Notes: a model not told the origin generated them from the letters alone. 64,000 nt of DNA from Streptomyces smyrnaeus (GCF_017676345.1 NZ_JAFFZM010000021.1:55911-119910), one strand, 5' to 3'. Positions 8,511 to 16,842 are shown, counted from the first letter of the stretch. A program made the numbers and translations.

Positions 8511-10229
8511 GTGTCCGTACCGCTCCGCTCCGCCCGCTCCCCGCACACGCTGCGCAGGAGATCCATGGCGGCGCTCGCCGCCACCGCCCTGGCCACCCCG
8601 CTGCTCCTCGCTTCGTCCACGGCAGCCACCGCCACCGAGCCGTCCGCCCCGCGCCCCCTCGCCAAGTCCCCGAAACCGGTCAAGCAGTCCGCGAAAGAGG
8701 CCGACAAGCTGGCCAAAAAGCTGGTCCGGCGCACCAGCGGGCGCGGGGCCATGAAGCATCTGACGGCCCTCAGCGCCATCGCCGAGCTCAGCGACGGCCA
8801 CCGGGGCGCGGGCTCCAAGGGCCACGACCGCTCCGCGCGCTACGCCGGGGCCCTGCTCAAGGCGGCCGGCTACAAGGTCACGTACCAGAAGTTCGAGTTC
8901 ACCTACCGCGAGACGCTCGCCGAGAAGCTCAAGGTGCTCGGCGAGAACCAGCGTGACGTCCCCATCACGCTGATGACGTACACGAAGAGCACTCCGGAGG
9001 GCGGCATCGAGGCGCCCGTCACGGCGGTACCGGTCGACGCCGACGGCTCCAGCGGGTGCGAGGCCGGCGACTATGCCCAGGGCGCGTACGACGACAGGAT
9101 CGCGCTGATCAAGCGGGGCGGCTGCTCGTTCGCACAGAAGCAGGCCGCCGCCGCCGACGCGGGCGCGGTCGGCGCGGTGATCTACAACAACGAGGACGGC
9201 GCGCTCAACGGCACCCTCGGCAGCCCGGACGCCGCCCGCATCCCCACCGGCGGCATCACCAAGGCGGACGGCGAAGCACTCGCCGAGCAGGTCGCCGAGG
9301 GCCGCTCCTCCGACGTCGTCGTCAATCTGGAGGTGCGGGAGCACCAGGAGCAGCGCACCACCCACAATGTGCTCGCCGAGACACGTGGCGGCGACCCGGA
9401 CAACACGGTGATGCTCGGCGCCCACCTCGACTCCGTCCCCGAGGGCCCCGGCATCAACGACAACGGCTCCGGCTCGGCAGGCGTTCTGGAGGCGGCTCTG
9501 CAGCTGGCCAAGGCCGACCACAAGGGCAAGCACGCCAACAAGGTCCGCTTCGCGCTGTGGAGCGCCGAGGAACTGGGGCTGCTCGGCGCCGAGCACTACG
9601 TGGAGCAGCTGCCCGCCGCCGAGCGCGCGAAGATCTCGCTCTATCTGAACTTCGACATGATCGCGAGCCCCAACTACGGACTGTTCGCCTACGACGGCGA
9701 CGACTCGGACAGCACGGGCGCCGGCCCAGGGCCGGAGGGCTCGGCGACGCTGGAGAAGGACCTGGTGGACTTCCTCGCCACCCGCGGCGCGACCACCCAG
9801 GGCTCCGACTTCACCGGCCGCTCCGACTACGGTCCGTTCATCGAGGCCGGCATCCCCGCCGGTGGCACGTTCACCGGCGCCGAGGGGATCAAGACCGCCG
9901 AGCAGCAGAAGCTGTGGGGCGGCACGGCGGGAGCGGCGTACGACGGCTGCTACCACCAGGCCTGCGACACCTTGAAGAACATCAACACCCGCGCGTTCGA
10001 TCTCAACGTCAAGGCCATCGCCAACGCGGTCGGTCACTACGCCTGGGACACCAGCGGACTGCCCCGCGGCAGTGACCGCCCGGCCGCCGCGCGCCTGACC
10101 ACCCCCGAGGCCGACACCGGCAGCGGCTCGGGCTCCGACACCGACACCGGCTCCGGCTCCGGCTCGGGCTCCGACCCGGCATCCCGCCCGGTCATCGGGC
10201 CGTACAAGGGCGCACACCTCATCCGCTGA
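8511..10229 (+). CDS. Secreted M28 family metallo-aminopeptidase with PA domain
   Basis: 572 residues from the GTG at 8511 (AAAGGACC upstream). A Tat/Sec-like signal with RRR then AALAATALATPLLLASSTAATA ends near residue 42. A protease-associated (PA) insert spans roughly 160-270 (YAQGAYDDRIALIKRGGCSF, AVIYNNEDGALNGTLG). The M28 zinc peptidase domain follows with MLGAHLDSVPEGPGINDNGS, ALWSAEELGLLGAEHY and a late SDYGPFIEAGIPAGG. His and Asp of HLDS...NDNGS, the EE pair and downstream His/Asp are the expected co-catalytic zinc ligands. It resembles the S. griseus aminopeptidase group. The last 40 residues are a Gly/Ser/Asp-Thr linker with a basic end. Confidence 0.93.
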   Translation: MSVPLRSARSPHTLRRRSMAALAATALATPLLLASSTAATATEPSAPRPLAKSPKPVKQSAKEADKLAKKLVRRTSGRGAMKHLTALSAIAELSDGHRGAGSKGHDRSARYAGALLKAAGYKVTYQKFEFTYRETLAEKLKVLGENQRDVPITLMTYTKSTPEGGIEAPVTAVPVDADGSSGCEAGDYAQGAYDDRIALIKRGGCSFAQKQAAAADAGAVGAVIYNNEDGALNGTLGSPDAARIPTGGITKADGEALAEQVAEGRSSDVVVNLEVREHQEQRTTHNVLAETRGGDPDNTVMLGAHLDSVPEGPGINDNGSGSAGVLEAALQLAKADHKGKHANKVRFALWSAEELGLLGAEHYVEQLPAAERAKISLYLNFDMIASPNYGLFAYDGDDSDSTGAGPGPEGSATLEKDLVDFLATRGATTQGSDFTGRSDYGPFIEAGIPAGGTFTGAEGIKTAEQQKLWGGTAGAAYDGCYHQACDTLKNINTRAFDLNVKAIANAVGHYAWDTSGLPRGSDRPAAARLTTPEADTGSGSGSDTDTGSGSGSGSDPASRPVIGPYKGAHLIR

Positions 10230-10251
10230 TCCGCCGACGCGTACAACAACG

Positions 10252-10286
10252 CGCCCCGTTGTCCACAGCCTGTGGACAACGGGGCG
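10252..10286 (+). terminator. Perfect hairpin terminator built from two inverted DnaA-box-like words
   Basis: A 16-bp perfect stem, CGCCCCGTTGTCCACA against its complement, with a 3-nt loop GCC, starts 23 bases after the peptidase stop. Each arm contains TTGTCCACA, the Streptomyces DnaA-box consensus as I know it. Termination is the obvious role; DnaA binding is inferred. Confidence 0.75.
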
Positions 10287-10452
10287 TCGTTCGACCGGGC
10301 TCGCGACGGCCACACCACCGGACCCGCAGGCAAGCGCTCTTCACCGTCCGCCTACGGCCTGCCCACCTTCTCCCCACTCAACCGGAGATCACCCGGATTG
10401 CACCAGCGGCGCAGGGCTGCGCCCGGTACCGGTGTCCCGGTAGGCTTTCCGT

Positions 10453-10749
10453 GTGATCTTCAAGCGAATCGGAAACGGGCGGCCGTACCCCGACCACGGC
10501 CGGGAGAGCACCCGTCAGTGGGCGGATGTGGCCCCGCGCCCGGTGCGCCTTGACCAGCTCGTCACCACCAAGGGCCAGCTCGACCTGGAGACTCTGCTCG
10601 CGGAGGATTCGACGTTCTACGGCGACCTGTTCGCCCACGTCGTGAAGTGGCAGGGCGACCTGTATCTGGAGGACGGGCTGCATCGCGCGGTGCGCGCGGC
10701 GCTCCAGCAGCGCCAGGTGCTGCACGCACGCGTCCTCGAACTGGACTGA
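10453..10749 (+). CDS. Conserved small protein, VapB-like antitoxin annotation group
   Basis: 98 residues starting MIFKRIGNGRPYPDHGRES and containing VRLDQLVTTKGQLDLETLLAEDSTFYGD, KWQGDLYLEDGLHRAVRAAL. Proteins of this sequence are widespread in Streptomyces next to a LytR_C protein and upp, and automated pipelines often call them VapB-family antitoxins. No toxin gene with a PIN domain is adjacent, so a toxin-antitoxin role is doubtful. The GTG at 10453 has no strong ribosome site; translation may start from near-leaderless mRNA. Confidence 0.7.
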   Translation: MIFKRIGNGRPYPDHGRESTRQWADVAPRPVRLDQLVTTKGQLDLETLLAEDSTFYGDLFAHVVKWQGDLYLEDGLHRAVRAALQQRQVLHARVLELD

Positions 10750-10922
10750 GCCGCGTCCGCGGACCGGGCCGAGCCACATCCTCGATCGAGTCGGGCCGAA
10801 GCAGGCCGAAGCGCACGTTCGGGGCACACACATTCCCCCGTTCGGGTACGTGTTTGTAGGCGTATCGAGGAGCCATTGATCATCTAGTAGGCAGTACAGC
10901 CTGCGACCACTACCCTGCGCAC

Positions 10923-11615
10923 ATGAGCATGCTCACTCCCCCAGGGCTGGGCGGGCAGTACCGCATCAGGGGTGACCGTTACCCGCGGATGCGCAGGCCA
11001 CGCAGGCGGGGGCGGATCATCGCCGCCTCACTCGCCTCGGGGCTGGCCGTCGCGGTACTCGGATGGGGCACGCTCCAGCTCGTCGACATCTTCTCCGGAG
11101 GCGACCCCGGCCCCGACAAGGCCGCCGCCGGCCGCCCGGCCGAACACGCGAAGTGCGCCTCCCCGGCCGCCACCGCGAAGGCCGCCGCCGGCGGCAGGAA
11201 CGCGGCCGGCGGCCACGGGCTCCCCGAGCCCGGCGAGATCACCGTCAACGTCCTCAACGCCACCTCGCGCAGCGGCCTGGCCAAGGACACCGCCGACGAG
11301 CTGAAAAAGCGCGGCTTCAAGATCGGCAAGATCGCGAACGCGCCCGCGGAGTTCGATCAGAAGGTCGAGAAGGCGGGCGTCCTCATCGGCGCCCCCGGCG
11401 CGACGACGTCGGACCGACTGCAGGTGCTGGGCACCCAGCTGGAGGACACCAGGACCCGGTACGACGAGCGCGACGGCAAGGACATCGATCTCGTCCTCGG
11501 CAAGGGCTTCGAGCGCCTGGCGAAGAAGAAGGCGGCCACCGCGGCCCTCGCCGAGCTGACCGGCTCCTCGCCACGGCCGGGCAAGTCCGCCTCGGCCTCC
11601 GGGGCCACCTGCTGA
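10923..11615 (+). CDS. LytR C-terminal domain protein, single-pass membrane anchored
   Basis: 230 residues. A basic N-terminus (RMRRPRRRGR) precedes one membrane helix at about 32-56 (IIAASLASGLAVAVLGWGTLQL). A short Ala/Gly linker then leads to a LytR_C domain at roughly 105-195, with ITVNVLNATSRSGLAKDTADEL, GFKIGKIANAPAEF and VLIGAPGATTSDRL. The catalytic LytR-CpsA-Psr domain is absent, so this is probably a cell-wall-associated accessory protein rather than a ligase. A lone C-terminal Cys ends the protein (GATC). Confidence 0.85.
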   Translation: MSMLTPPGLGGQYRIRGDRYPRMRRPRRRGRIIAASLASGLAVAVLGWGTLQLVDIFSGGDPGPDKAAAGRPAEHAKCASPAATAKAAAGGRNAAGGHGLPEPGEITVNVLNATSRSGLAKDTADELKKRGFKIGKIANAPAEFDQKVEKAGVLIGAPGATTSDRLQVLGTQLEDTRTRYDERDGKDIDLVLGKGFERLAKKKAATAALAELTGSSPRPGKSASASGATC

Positions 11616-11725
11616 GCGGCCCCTCTTCCACGGTCACGGCCCGGCCCGCCGGGCGCCCGGCGGGACCTGCCCTGCCGTGCGGGTCCTCCCGCCCTACCCG
11701 GGTCCCGCTTAACCAGGGCCCCGCC

Positions 11726-12361
11726 CTACCCGGCCGTCCCGTACATCCGGTCACCGGCGTCGCCCAGGCCCGGCACGATGAAGCCCTGCTCGTTGAGGCG
11801 CTCGTCCACCGAGGCGGTCACCACGGTCACCGGCGTACCGGCCAGATCCCGCTCCATGACCTCGACACCCTCGGGCGCCGCCAGCAGACACAGCGCGGTC
11901 ACGTCGTCGGCGCCGCGCCGGATCAGTTCCTTGATGGCGGCGACCAGTGTGCCGCCGGTGGCCAGCATCGGGTCCAGGACGTAGACCTGGCGCCCGGACA
12001 GGTCGTCGGGCATGCGGTTCGCATACGTCGAGGCCTGCAGGGTGTGCTCGTCGCGGATCATCCCGAGGAAGCCGACCTCGGCCGTCGGCAGCAGCCGCAC
12101 CATGCCCTCCAGCATGCCGAGGCCCGCCCGGATGATCGGCACCACCAGGGGACGCGGCCGGGAGAGCTGCACGCCGGTGGTCTCGGTCACCGGCGTGGTG
12201 ATCCCGACCTCCTCGACGCGCACGTCGCGGGTGGCCTCGTACGCGAGCAGCGTCACCAACTCGTCCGCGAGACGGCGGAAGGTCGGTGAGTCGGTGCGCG
12301 CGTCGCGCAGGGTGGAGAGCTTGTGCGCGACCAGGGGGTGGTCGACGATCTGCAAACGCAC
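11726..12361 (-). CDS. upp: Uracil phosphoribosyltransferase
   Basis: 211 residues from a GTG at 12361 preceded by TTGGAGGATATT. It converts uracil and PRPP to UMP in pyrimidine salvage. Family features are MRLQIVDHPLVAHKLSTLRD at the start, PIIRAGLGMLEGMVRLLPTA, the PRPP loop VYVLDPMLATGGTL, and the uracil-binding end FIVPGLGDAGDRMYGT. Length and motifs are complete. It converges with the LytR_C gene. Confidence 0.97.
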   Translation of the reverse strand: MRLQIVDHPLVAHKLSTLRDARTDSPTFRRLADELVTLLAYEATRDVRVEEVGITTPVTETTGVQLSRPRPLVVPIIRAGLGMLEGMVRLLPTAEVGFLGMIRDEHTLQASTYANRMPDDLSGRQVYVLDPMLATGGTLVAAIKELIRRGADDVTALCLLAAPEGVEVMERDLAGTPVTVVTASVDERLNEQGFIVPGLGDAGDRMYGTAG

Positions 12362-12576
12362 AATATCCTCCAAGGGTCTAAACGGCAATGAAGGCCGCAC
12401 TGCGACCCTGGACTCCAGGTTACCGAGCCCCGAACACGGCCGTTGACCGACCGATCGCAGCAGTTTCGCCGGGAATGTTCGGGGCCTGCCCAAGGGGCGC
12501 CGCCCCCCGGAGGACACTGCACAGGCATCTCACGAGGGAGCCTCGGCGGCGGCGCGAGGCGCATGAAGGAAAATGA

Positions 12577-12659
12577 CCCGTATCGAACTCCAGCTCGATA
12601 CGGGGGAAGTAACCTTCCCGAGACTGGTCCCCGGACCGTCGCAACGGCCCGGGGACCAG
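12577..12659 (-). terminator. Two successive hairpins between upp and the unknown minus-strand gene
   Basis: CCCGTATCGA/TCGATACGGG (12577-12586 with 12595-12604) and CTGGTCCCCGG/CCGGGGACCAG (12624-12634 with 12649-12659, with an inner CCGT/ACGG pair). The second lies 36 bases downstream of the stop of the gene ending at 12695 and is its likely terminator. The rest of 12362-12694 holds the upp leader and nothing else I can support. Confidence 0.65.
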
Positions 12660-12694
12660 CTTTCAGAGCTAGCTACGGAAGATGTCCCCGCATT

Positions 12695-13471
12695 TCAGGC
12701 GCCCACAGCGACCAGCACGCTGGCCTTCGCCGCGCGTGACTGCCGGAGTGCCTCGGTGAAGAGTTCGGCCAGCCATACCGCGGTATCCGCGCTCCACCCT
12801 TGAACGGTGCAGTCGAAGTTCAGGCAGTGGTCGCCGCTGGGGACTTCATGTAGACGCTCGTGGCCGGTGGGCCGGGTGGCGATCCCTTCGATGAGGGTAT
12901 TGGTGTCGGCCTCTGCCCCGGGGCGGCACGCGAGGTGCCCCTGGGCAAGGTCCATCGCTGTCGCCGCAAGCGCATCGGCCCGTACCGACTCCGGAAGTCC
13001 TTCCAGGCGGACCCGCACCGCGTGTTCAGGCTGCCGGAAAGCCGTCAGCTCCTGCCACTCGACCATGGAGGCGAGGGCTGCGCGGGCATCGACCGCTGCT
13101 TCCATGGGCACCAGAGCGTGGAAGCCGGTGAGGCGGTAGGTGCCGACAGCACTCAGCGCGTCGGACAAGAGCGCGGTGAGCGGCACGAAGGGCAGGCGGT
13201 AGGCGGGCGACTGGGGAGCCACGTCAACCTGGCACCAGACCATCTCCGTCTGCCGGCCCGGGTTCCGCCAGTCACCGCCCGCCTCCAGATGCCACCATCG
13301 GCGCCCGGGCGGCACACCATCACTGGAGTGGGCCGAAGGCCAGCCATATGCGTCGGCGCGACTGATCACCAGACCGTTGATGCCATCGTCCACCTGCGCC
13401 ACATCGCCCTGATGCCAGTGCTCAATCACAGCGGCATCGACATCTACGACCCCATGAAGGCCGAGAAACAT
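12695..13471 (-). CDS. Hypothetical protein, accessory
   Basis: Not recognised. About 258 residues from the ATG at 13471 (GGGCGGAG just upstream). An in-frame GTG at 13585 overlaps the stop of the next gene upstream (GTGA), but the extra 38 residues use codons such as CTA and AGA that are rare here, so I prefer the later start. The protein looks soluble, with many Trp and Ala (RWWHLEAGGDWRNPGRQTEM, VWCQVDVAPQSPAYRLPF, FTEALRQSRAAKASVLVAVG) and no signal peptide or membrane segment. It sits with the secreted gene 13582-14073 as a two-gene insertion between upp and the tadA region. Confidence 0.6.
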   Translation of the reverse strand: MFLGLHGVVDVDAAVIEHWHQGDVAQVDDGINGLVISRADAYGWPSAHSSDGVPPGRRWWHLEAGGDWRNPGRQTEMVWCQVDVAPQSPAYRLPFVPLTALLSDALSAVGTYRLTGFHALVPMEAAVDARAALASMVEWQELTAFRQPEHAVRVRLEGLPESVRADALAATAMDLAQGHLACRPGAEADTNTLIEGIATRPTGHERLHEVPSGDHCLNFDCTVQGWSADTAVWLAELFTEALRQSRAAKASVLVAVGA

Positions 13472-13581
13472 CTCCGCCCTCGTGCTCTCCCCCGCCGCCC
13501 TGTCATGTGGCGATCTCTTGCGCCTCACCCGTGCCTCCACGCCCGATGTTCTTTTTGCTCTGGTTTCTAGTCTCGCTTCTG

Positions 13582-14073
13582 TCACACCTTGCAGCGGAGT
13601 TTGACGCCCTTTGTGTAGAGCTTCCTGGGCGAGTCGGCGTAACCGATAATGTCGACATCGACCTTCGTGCGGAACTTAACCTTCGTGGTTCTGTTCTTGC
13701 ACTTCTTCCGAGCGTTGGCCCGCTTACTGGTCCCCGGCTTAACGGTCCGGACTCCCTCGTCTATGCTCTTCCACTTCGATCCCTTGTGCGCCTGGAGCCA
13801 CACCGTGACTTTGGCCTTCTTGGCAGGGCCGCTCTGCTTGGTCCACCATCCATGAACGGATACCTCACCCCGGGTCACGTGGGCGTTGTCACCATGAGTG
13901 GTGAACAAGTTGATGGGCGACCTGCCGTAGGACGAAGCAGCAACCGAGCCATCGGAAGCAACGGTGCTCGGTTCGCTGCTCACCGTTGGCTCTGCGGCGG
14001 AAGCCTGAGCTGTCACCCCCGTGAACAAGAAAGCAGCAGTCATCCCTATCGAAACACTGCGCTTAATCTGCAT
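13582..14073 (-). CDS. Small secreted basic protein
   Basis: 163 residues with a clear Sec signal (KRSVSIGMTAAFLFTGVTAQASA, cleavage before AEPTVSS). The mature part is Lys-rich: SGPAKKAKVTVWLQAHKGSKW, TSKRANARKKCKNRTTKVKF, then VDVDIIGYADSPRKLYTKGV and a final Cys pair partner (LRCKV). Two cysteines could form one disulphide. The pattern matches a family of secreted Streptomyces proteins of unknown role that I know only as a sequence type. Its base composition is visibly lower in GC than its neighbours, suggesting acquisition. The start is supported by GGGGGGAG two bases before ATG. Confidence 0.75.
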   Translation of the reverse strand: MQIKRSVSIGMTAAFLFTGVTAQASAAEPTVSSEPSTVASDGSVAASSYGRSPINLFTTHGDNAHVTRGEVSVHGWWTKQSGPAKKAKVTVWLQAHKGSKWKSIDEGVRTVKPGTSKRANARKKCKNRTTKVKFRTKVDVDIIGYADSPRKLYTKGVKLRCKV

Positions 14074-14672
14074 CTCTCCCCCCCCTCAAAGTCAGAGTCT
14101 GCGATCAAAAAGCGACCCTACCGGAGGTAGCTTGCACCTCGAACCTCTTTTCGGCGCGGAGCAGTGGGCTGGCTTGATCCCGTCGGCGTCTGGCTTGTTC
14201 GCCAAGCCGCTGTTTCGCTGCATTCCTATCCGTTGTGGATGAGCGGAAGGAAGCGTCCATTTAGTTCGAGATGAAACTTCCTACAATGGAGAAGCCCCCT
14301 CTCGCGTCAAGACACCGACAGAAAAGTGCCCCGCTCCTGGTCTAGGAGGGGGGCGCGCCGCAATGTCGAGTGGTCGACGACGTGGATCCGCATGGTCCGA
14401 CAGTATCCGAGGCCGCGCACGGTGGAACCCGCCGGTACCCGAAGCGGTGCGCCCTGCTGTCCGCCGCCCACGTCCACCCCCGTGTCCACCCCACGCCCAC
14501 CCATGTCTGGTCCACGTCCGCCCGTCTTCGCCCGTACGCCCCCAAGTACGCCCCCGCATGCGCCCGTACGCGTCTGCGCAGGCGCGTACACGGGGCACTC
14601 GGATACGCCGGGGCGCACTGGCGTACGCCGGGCGGACCAGGGAAAGTGGGCAAGTACACCGGAGGTGTGCAT
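14074..14672. other. Intergenic region, no supported gene; GTACGCC-rich stretch
   Basis: About 600 bases between the divergent secreted-protein gene and 14673-15167. The first 200 bases are relatively AT-rich. From 14440 to 14640 the sequence repeats GTCCACC, GTACGCC and CGCATGCGCCC-type words. All open frames here look like shadows. Confidence 0.5.
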
Positions 14673-15167
14673 ATGTCAGAGCCACGTGAGCCCGGGCAGC
14701 AGACGCGCCGGCAGCCGGGACAGATCTCCCGGCCCCGTCGGGAAGCGGACTTCCGCGCGGCCCAGGACCGCCGCACGGATGCCCGTGCGGATCTCCGCGC
14801 GAACCCGCGTACCGATGTCCGCGCAGATCCACGTATCGACGTCCGTAGGGAACCGCGTACCGATGCCCGCCCAGATCTGCGCACGGGTCCGGGACCGGGC
14901 ACGGGCCCGCGTCCGGGGCCGGGTCCGGACCTGCGTACGGATTCGCATGTCCGTACGGACCCCGATCGCCGCGCGGGCCCCGGCGCGGGCACGGACCGCC
15001 GCCCGGAGGGCGACCGCAGCGGGGACACCGAGCGGCTGCGCCGCCGCGCCCGCTTCCTGCGCGAGCTGAACGAGGCGAAAGAGCTGCGCGAGCGTGTCCA
15101 CCCGCGCCGCTCACGGGCGGCCCGCAGGCGCCGGCAGGCGCTGCGGATGCGCACGTTCCGCTGGTGA
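14673..15167 (+). CDS. Small Arg-rich protein with Asp-Arg repeat region and conserved C-terminus
   Basis: 164 residues from the ATG at 14673; GGAGGT at 14661-14666 fixes the start. The first two thirds are a low-complexity run of RTDAR, DLRT, RTDVRADPR and PGPGTGP units, giving alternating acidic and basic side chains. The last 45 residues are different and are the part conserved in Streptomyces: RFLRELNEAKELRERVHPRR then RAARRRRQALRMRTFRW. The position upstream of the tadA pair is also conserved in my recollection. Function is unknown; nucleic-acid or ribosome association is only a guess from charge. Confidence 0.7.
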   Translation: MSEPREPGQQTRRQPGQISRPRREADFRAAQDRRTDARADLRANPRTDVRADPRIDVRREPRTDARPDLRTGPGPGTGPRPGPGPDLRTDSHVRTDPDRRAGPGAGTDRRPEGDRSGDTERLRRRARFLRELNEAKELRERVHPRRSRAARRRRQALRMRTFRW

Positions 15168-15266
15168 GCCGCAGCCGCGGGAGCGGGCCGGAACGGGGCC
15201 GCTGCCAGGTCGCCGCCGCGCCGGGCGGCACCCCTTCCCCCACAGCTGTGAGTCGCAAGATGTCAC

Positions 15267-15338
15267 AGTGAGTCGTCGCAGGCGAGCGCCCGGGTAAACG
15301 TTCGGGCAACAGTCGGGGAAACAGCGCGACGACGCACT
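15267..15338. repeat. Imperfect 13-bp inverted repeat upstream of the tadA-associated gene
   Basis: AGTGAGTCGTCGC (15267-15279) faces GCGACGACGCACT (15326-15338), matching at 12 of 13 positions with 46 bases between. It could be a regulator site pair or a long-range stem in the leader. Confidence 0.4.
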
Positions 15339-15444
15339 GTCGAAGACCCTTCGCACGGCGCGGGTTTCTGCCACGATTCCGATGGGGCGGGGGCACGGTC
15401 CTCGTCAGCACTCGGGCACATCTTGAATCAGTGGGAGAGTCACG

Positions 15445-15996
15445 GTGTATTTCGCCGCGCTGCTCGCGCGCACCGAAGACGGGTGGGAAGCGAGCGACAC
15501 AGAGCTGGACGATGTGGAAACCCTGGCCGACCTGGCCGACCTGGCCCGGGAGGCCACGACAGACGACGAGACGGTGCTGGTCTGCATCGAGCAGGACGGT
15601 GAGTGGTTCGGTGTCGTCCGCGTGGACGGCGAGGACGACCCGCGCGTGTTCGTCTCGGACGCGGCGGCAGCGATGCGCAGCTCGTACGGCGAGATACTGC
15701 TCTCGGACGAGCTGCTCGGCCGCCAGCCGGAAGACCCGTCGGCCCTCGACCAACTCGTGGACCTGGACGGTACGGAGGAAGGGGAACCGGAGGGCAGCGA
15801 GGACGACGACGGAGCGGCCGAACGCGCCGCGGCGACCGAGGCGGAGACCGCCCCCGCGGGGCCGCTGGGCGACGCGGAACTCCTCTCCGACCTCGGGATG
15901 GAAGAGAAGGTTCTGCTCTCGCTCTCTCCCGAGGACGCACTGAGCGAGGTCGCCGACGCGCTCGGCTGCACAGACGTACTGGAGGCCGTCCGCTGA
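15445..15996 (+). CDS. tRNA adenosine deaminase-associated protein
   Basis: 183 residues starting at a GTG (GGGAGAG upstream). The N-terminal 120 residues (MYFAALLARTEDGWEASDTE, ETVLVCIEQDGEWFGVVRVD, ILLSDELLG) and the C-terminal FSL-type segment VLLSLSPEDALSEVADALGC are the conserved parts. Between them is a Glu/Asp-rich spacer. The family is named only for its constant position before tadA in actinomycetes. It is very acidic and may help present the tRNA or bind TadA, which is inference. The tadA start is 31 bases downstream. Confidence 0.88.
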   Translation: MYFAALLARTEDGWEASDTELDDVETLADLADLAREATTDDETVLVCIEQDGEWFGVVRVDGEDDPRVFVSDAAAAMRSSYGEILLSDELLGRQPEDPSALDQLVDLDGTEEGEPEGSEDDDGAAERAAATEAETAPAGPLGDAELLSDLGMEEKVLLSLSPEDALSEVADALGCTDVLEAVR

Positions 15997-16027
15997 GCCG
16001 GCACACCCCAGGCGCGACACTGTCACC

Positions 16028-16663
16028 ATGACCCCCGCGCACGACGACCGGCCGACCGCCGCGTCCCCCGGCCCAGGTCCGGAGATCCCCCCGGACCTGG
16101 GCGCCCACCCCGAGGGCGGCCTCGAGGGCGACCCCGTACGCGCCCCCTGGCACGAGCCCATGCGGCTGGCTCTCGCGGAAGCCGCACAGGCGCCCGGGAC
16201 GGGGGACGTGCCGGTCGGCGCCGTCGTCCTGGGGCCGGACGGCGCGGTGCTCGGCCGGGGCCACAACGCCCGTGAGGCGTACGGGGATCCGACGGCGCAC
16301 GCCGAGGTACTCGCCCTGCGCGCCGCCGCCCACACCCTGGGCGGCGGCGACTGGCGACTGACGGGCTGCACCCTCGTCGTCACCCTGGAACCGTGCACGA
16401 TGTGCGCGGGCGCCGCGGTACTCGCCCGGGTCGACCGCGTCGTCTACGGCGCGCCCGACGCCAAGGCCGGCGCCGCGGGCTCCCTCTGGGACGCCCTGCG
16501 CGACCGCCGCCTCAACCACCGCCCCGAGGTCGTCAACGGCGTACTGGCACGCGAGTGCGCCGCCCTCCTCACCGACTTCTTCCGCCCCACCGATCCCTCT
16601 CCCCCCACCCCCTCGGGCACCGACCCCGATACCGATTTCGATCCCGGGCCCTCCTTGAGCTAG
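16028..16663 (+). CDS. tadA: tRNA-specific adenosine-34 deaminase
   Basis: 211 residues. It deaminates A34 to inosine in tRNA-Arg(ACG). Zinc site residues are visible: His91 and Glu93 in HAEVLALRAA and the PCxxC pair Cys123/Cys126 in LEPCTMCAGAAVLARVD. The core starts around residue 44 (EPMRLALAEAA). Residues 1-43 are a Pro/Gly-rich extension not found in E. coli TadA, and the internal ATG at 16160 has no ribosome site, so the long form is kept. The substrate tRNA-Arg(ACG) is also encoded in this window at 44563-44635. Confidence 0.95.
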   Translation: MTPAHDDRPTAASPGPGPEIPPDLGAHPEGGLEGDPVRAPWHEPMRLALAEAAQAPGTGDVPVGAVVLGPDGAVLGRGHNAREAYGDPTAHAEVLALRAAAHTLGGGDWRLTGCTLVVTLEPCTMCAGAAVLARVDRVVYGAPDAKAGAAGSLWDALRDRRLNHRPEVVNGVLARECAALLTDFFRPTDPSPPTPSGTDPDTDFDPGPSLS

Positions 16664-16673
16664 AGTTCCTCTC

Positions 16674-16760
16674 GGTAGCGTGTCCGAGCGGCCGAAGGAG
16701 CTCGCCTCGAAAGCGAGTGAGGGGGCAACTCCTCCGTGGGTTCAAATCCCACCGCTACCG
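16674..16760 (+). tRNA. tRNA-Ser(CGA)
   Basis: 87-nt class II tRNA. The acceptor GGTAGCG pairs with CGCTACC, the discriminator is G, the anticodon stem-loop is CTCGC-CTCGAAA-GCGAG with anticodon CGA, and there is a long variable arm and the T loop GTTCAAATC. CCA is not encoded. Its 3' half is the attachment site of the element on its right. Confidence 0.97.
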
Positions 16761-16762
16761 CT
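16705..16762 (+). other. attL: left copy of the 58-bp attachment repeat
   Basis: From the anticodon loop of tRNA-Ser(CGA) to two bases past its end the sequence is identical to 23115-23172. Because the repeat completes the tRNA, integration left the gene functional. Confidence 0.92.
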
Positions 16763-16780
16763 TGTGAGCAGGACGAACGA

Positions 16781-16810
16781 AGGGCCGGACCCCGCGCGGG
16801 GTCCGGCCCT
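16781..16810 (+). terminator. Terminator after tRNA-Ser(CGA)
   Basis: AGGGCCGGACCCCGC is directly followed by its perfect complement (13-bp stem with 4-nt loop). An identical hairpin lies at 23191-23220 beyond attR. Confidence 0.88.
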
Positions 16811-16819
16811 TCGTCGTGG

Positions 16820-16842
16820 GGGTCTCTGTTTGGGTCTCATTC
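16820..16842. repeat. Left copy of a 23-bp repeat near the element end (possible integrase arm site)
   Basis: Two GGGTCTC words separated by TGTTT and followed by ATTC, 57 bases inside the attL core. It matches 22989-23011 at 21 of 23 positions in the same orientation. A 42-codon minus-strand frame (16837-16965, ending AYVE) terminates inside it; I do not claim it as a gene. Confidence 0.6.

Noticed and set aside
10453..10749. Toxin-antitoxin system based on the VapB-like label
   Set aside because: No PIN-domain or other toxin gene is adjacent and the protein is found alone in conserved synteny, so I did not claim a toxin-antitoxin pair.
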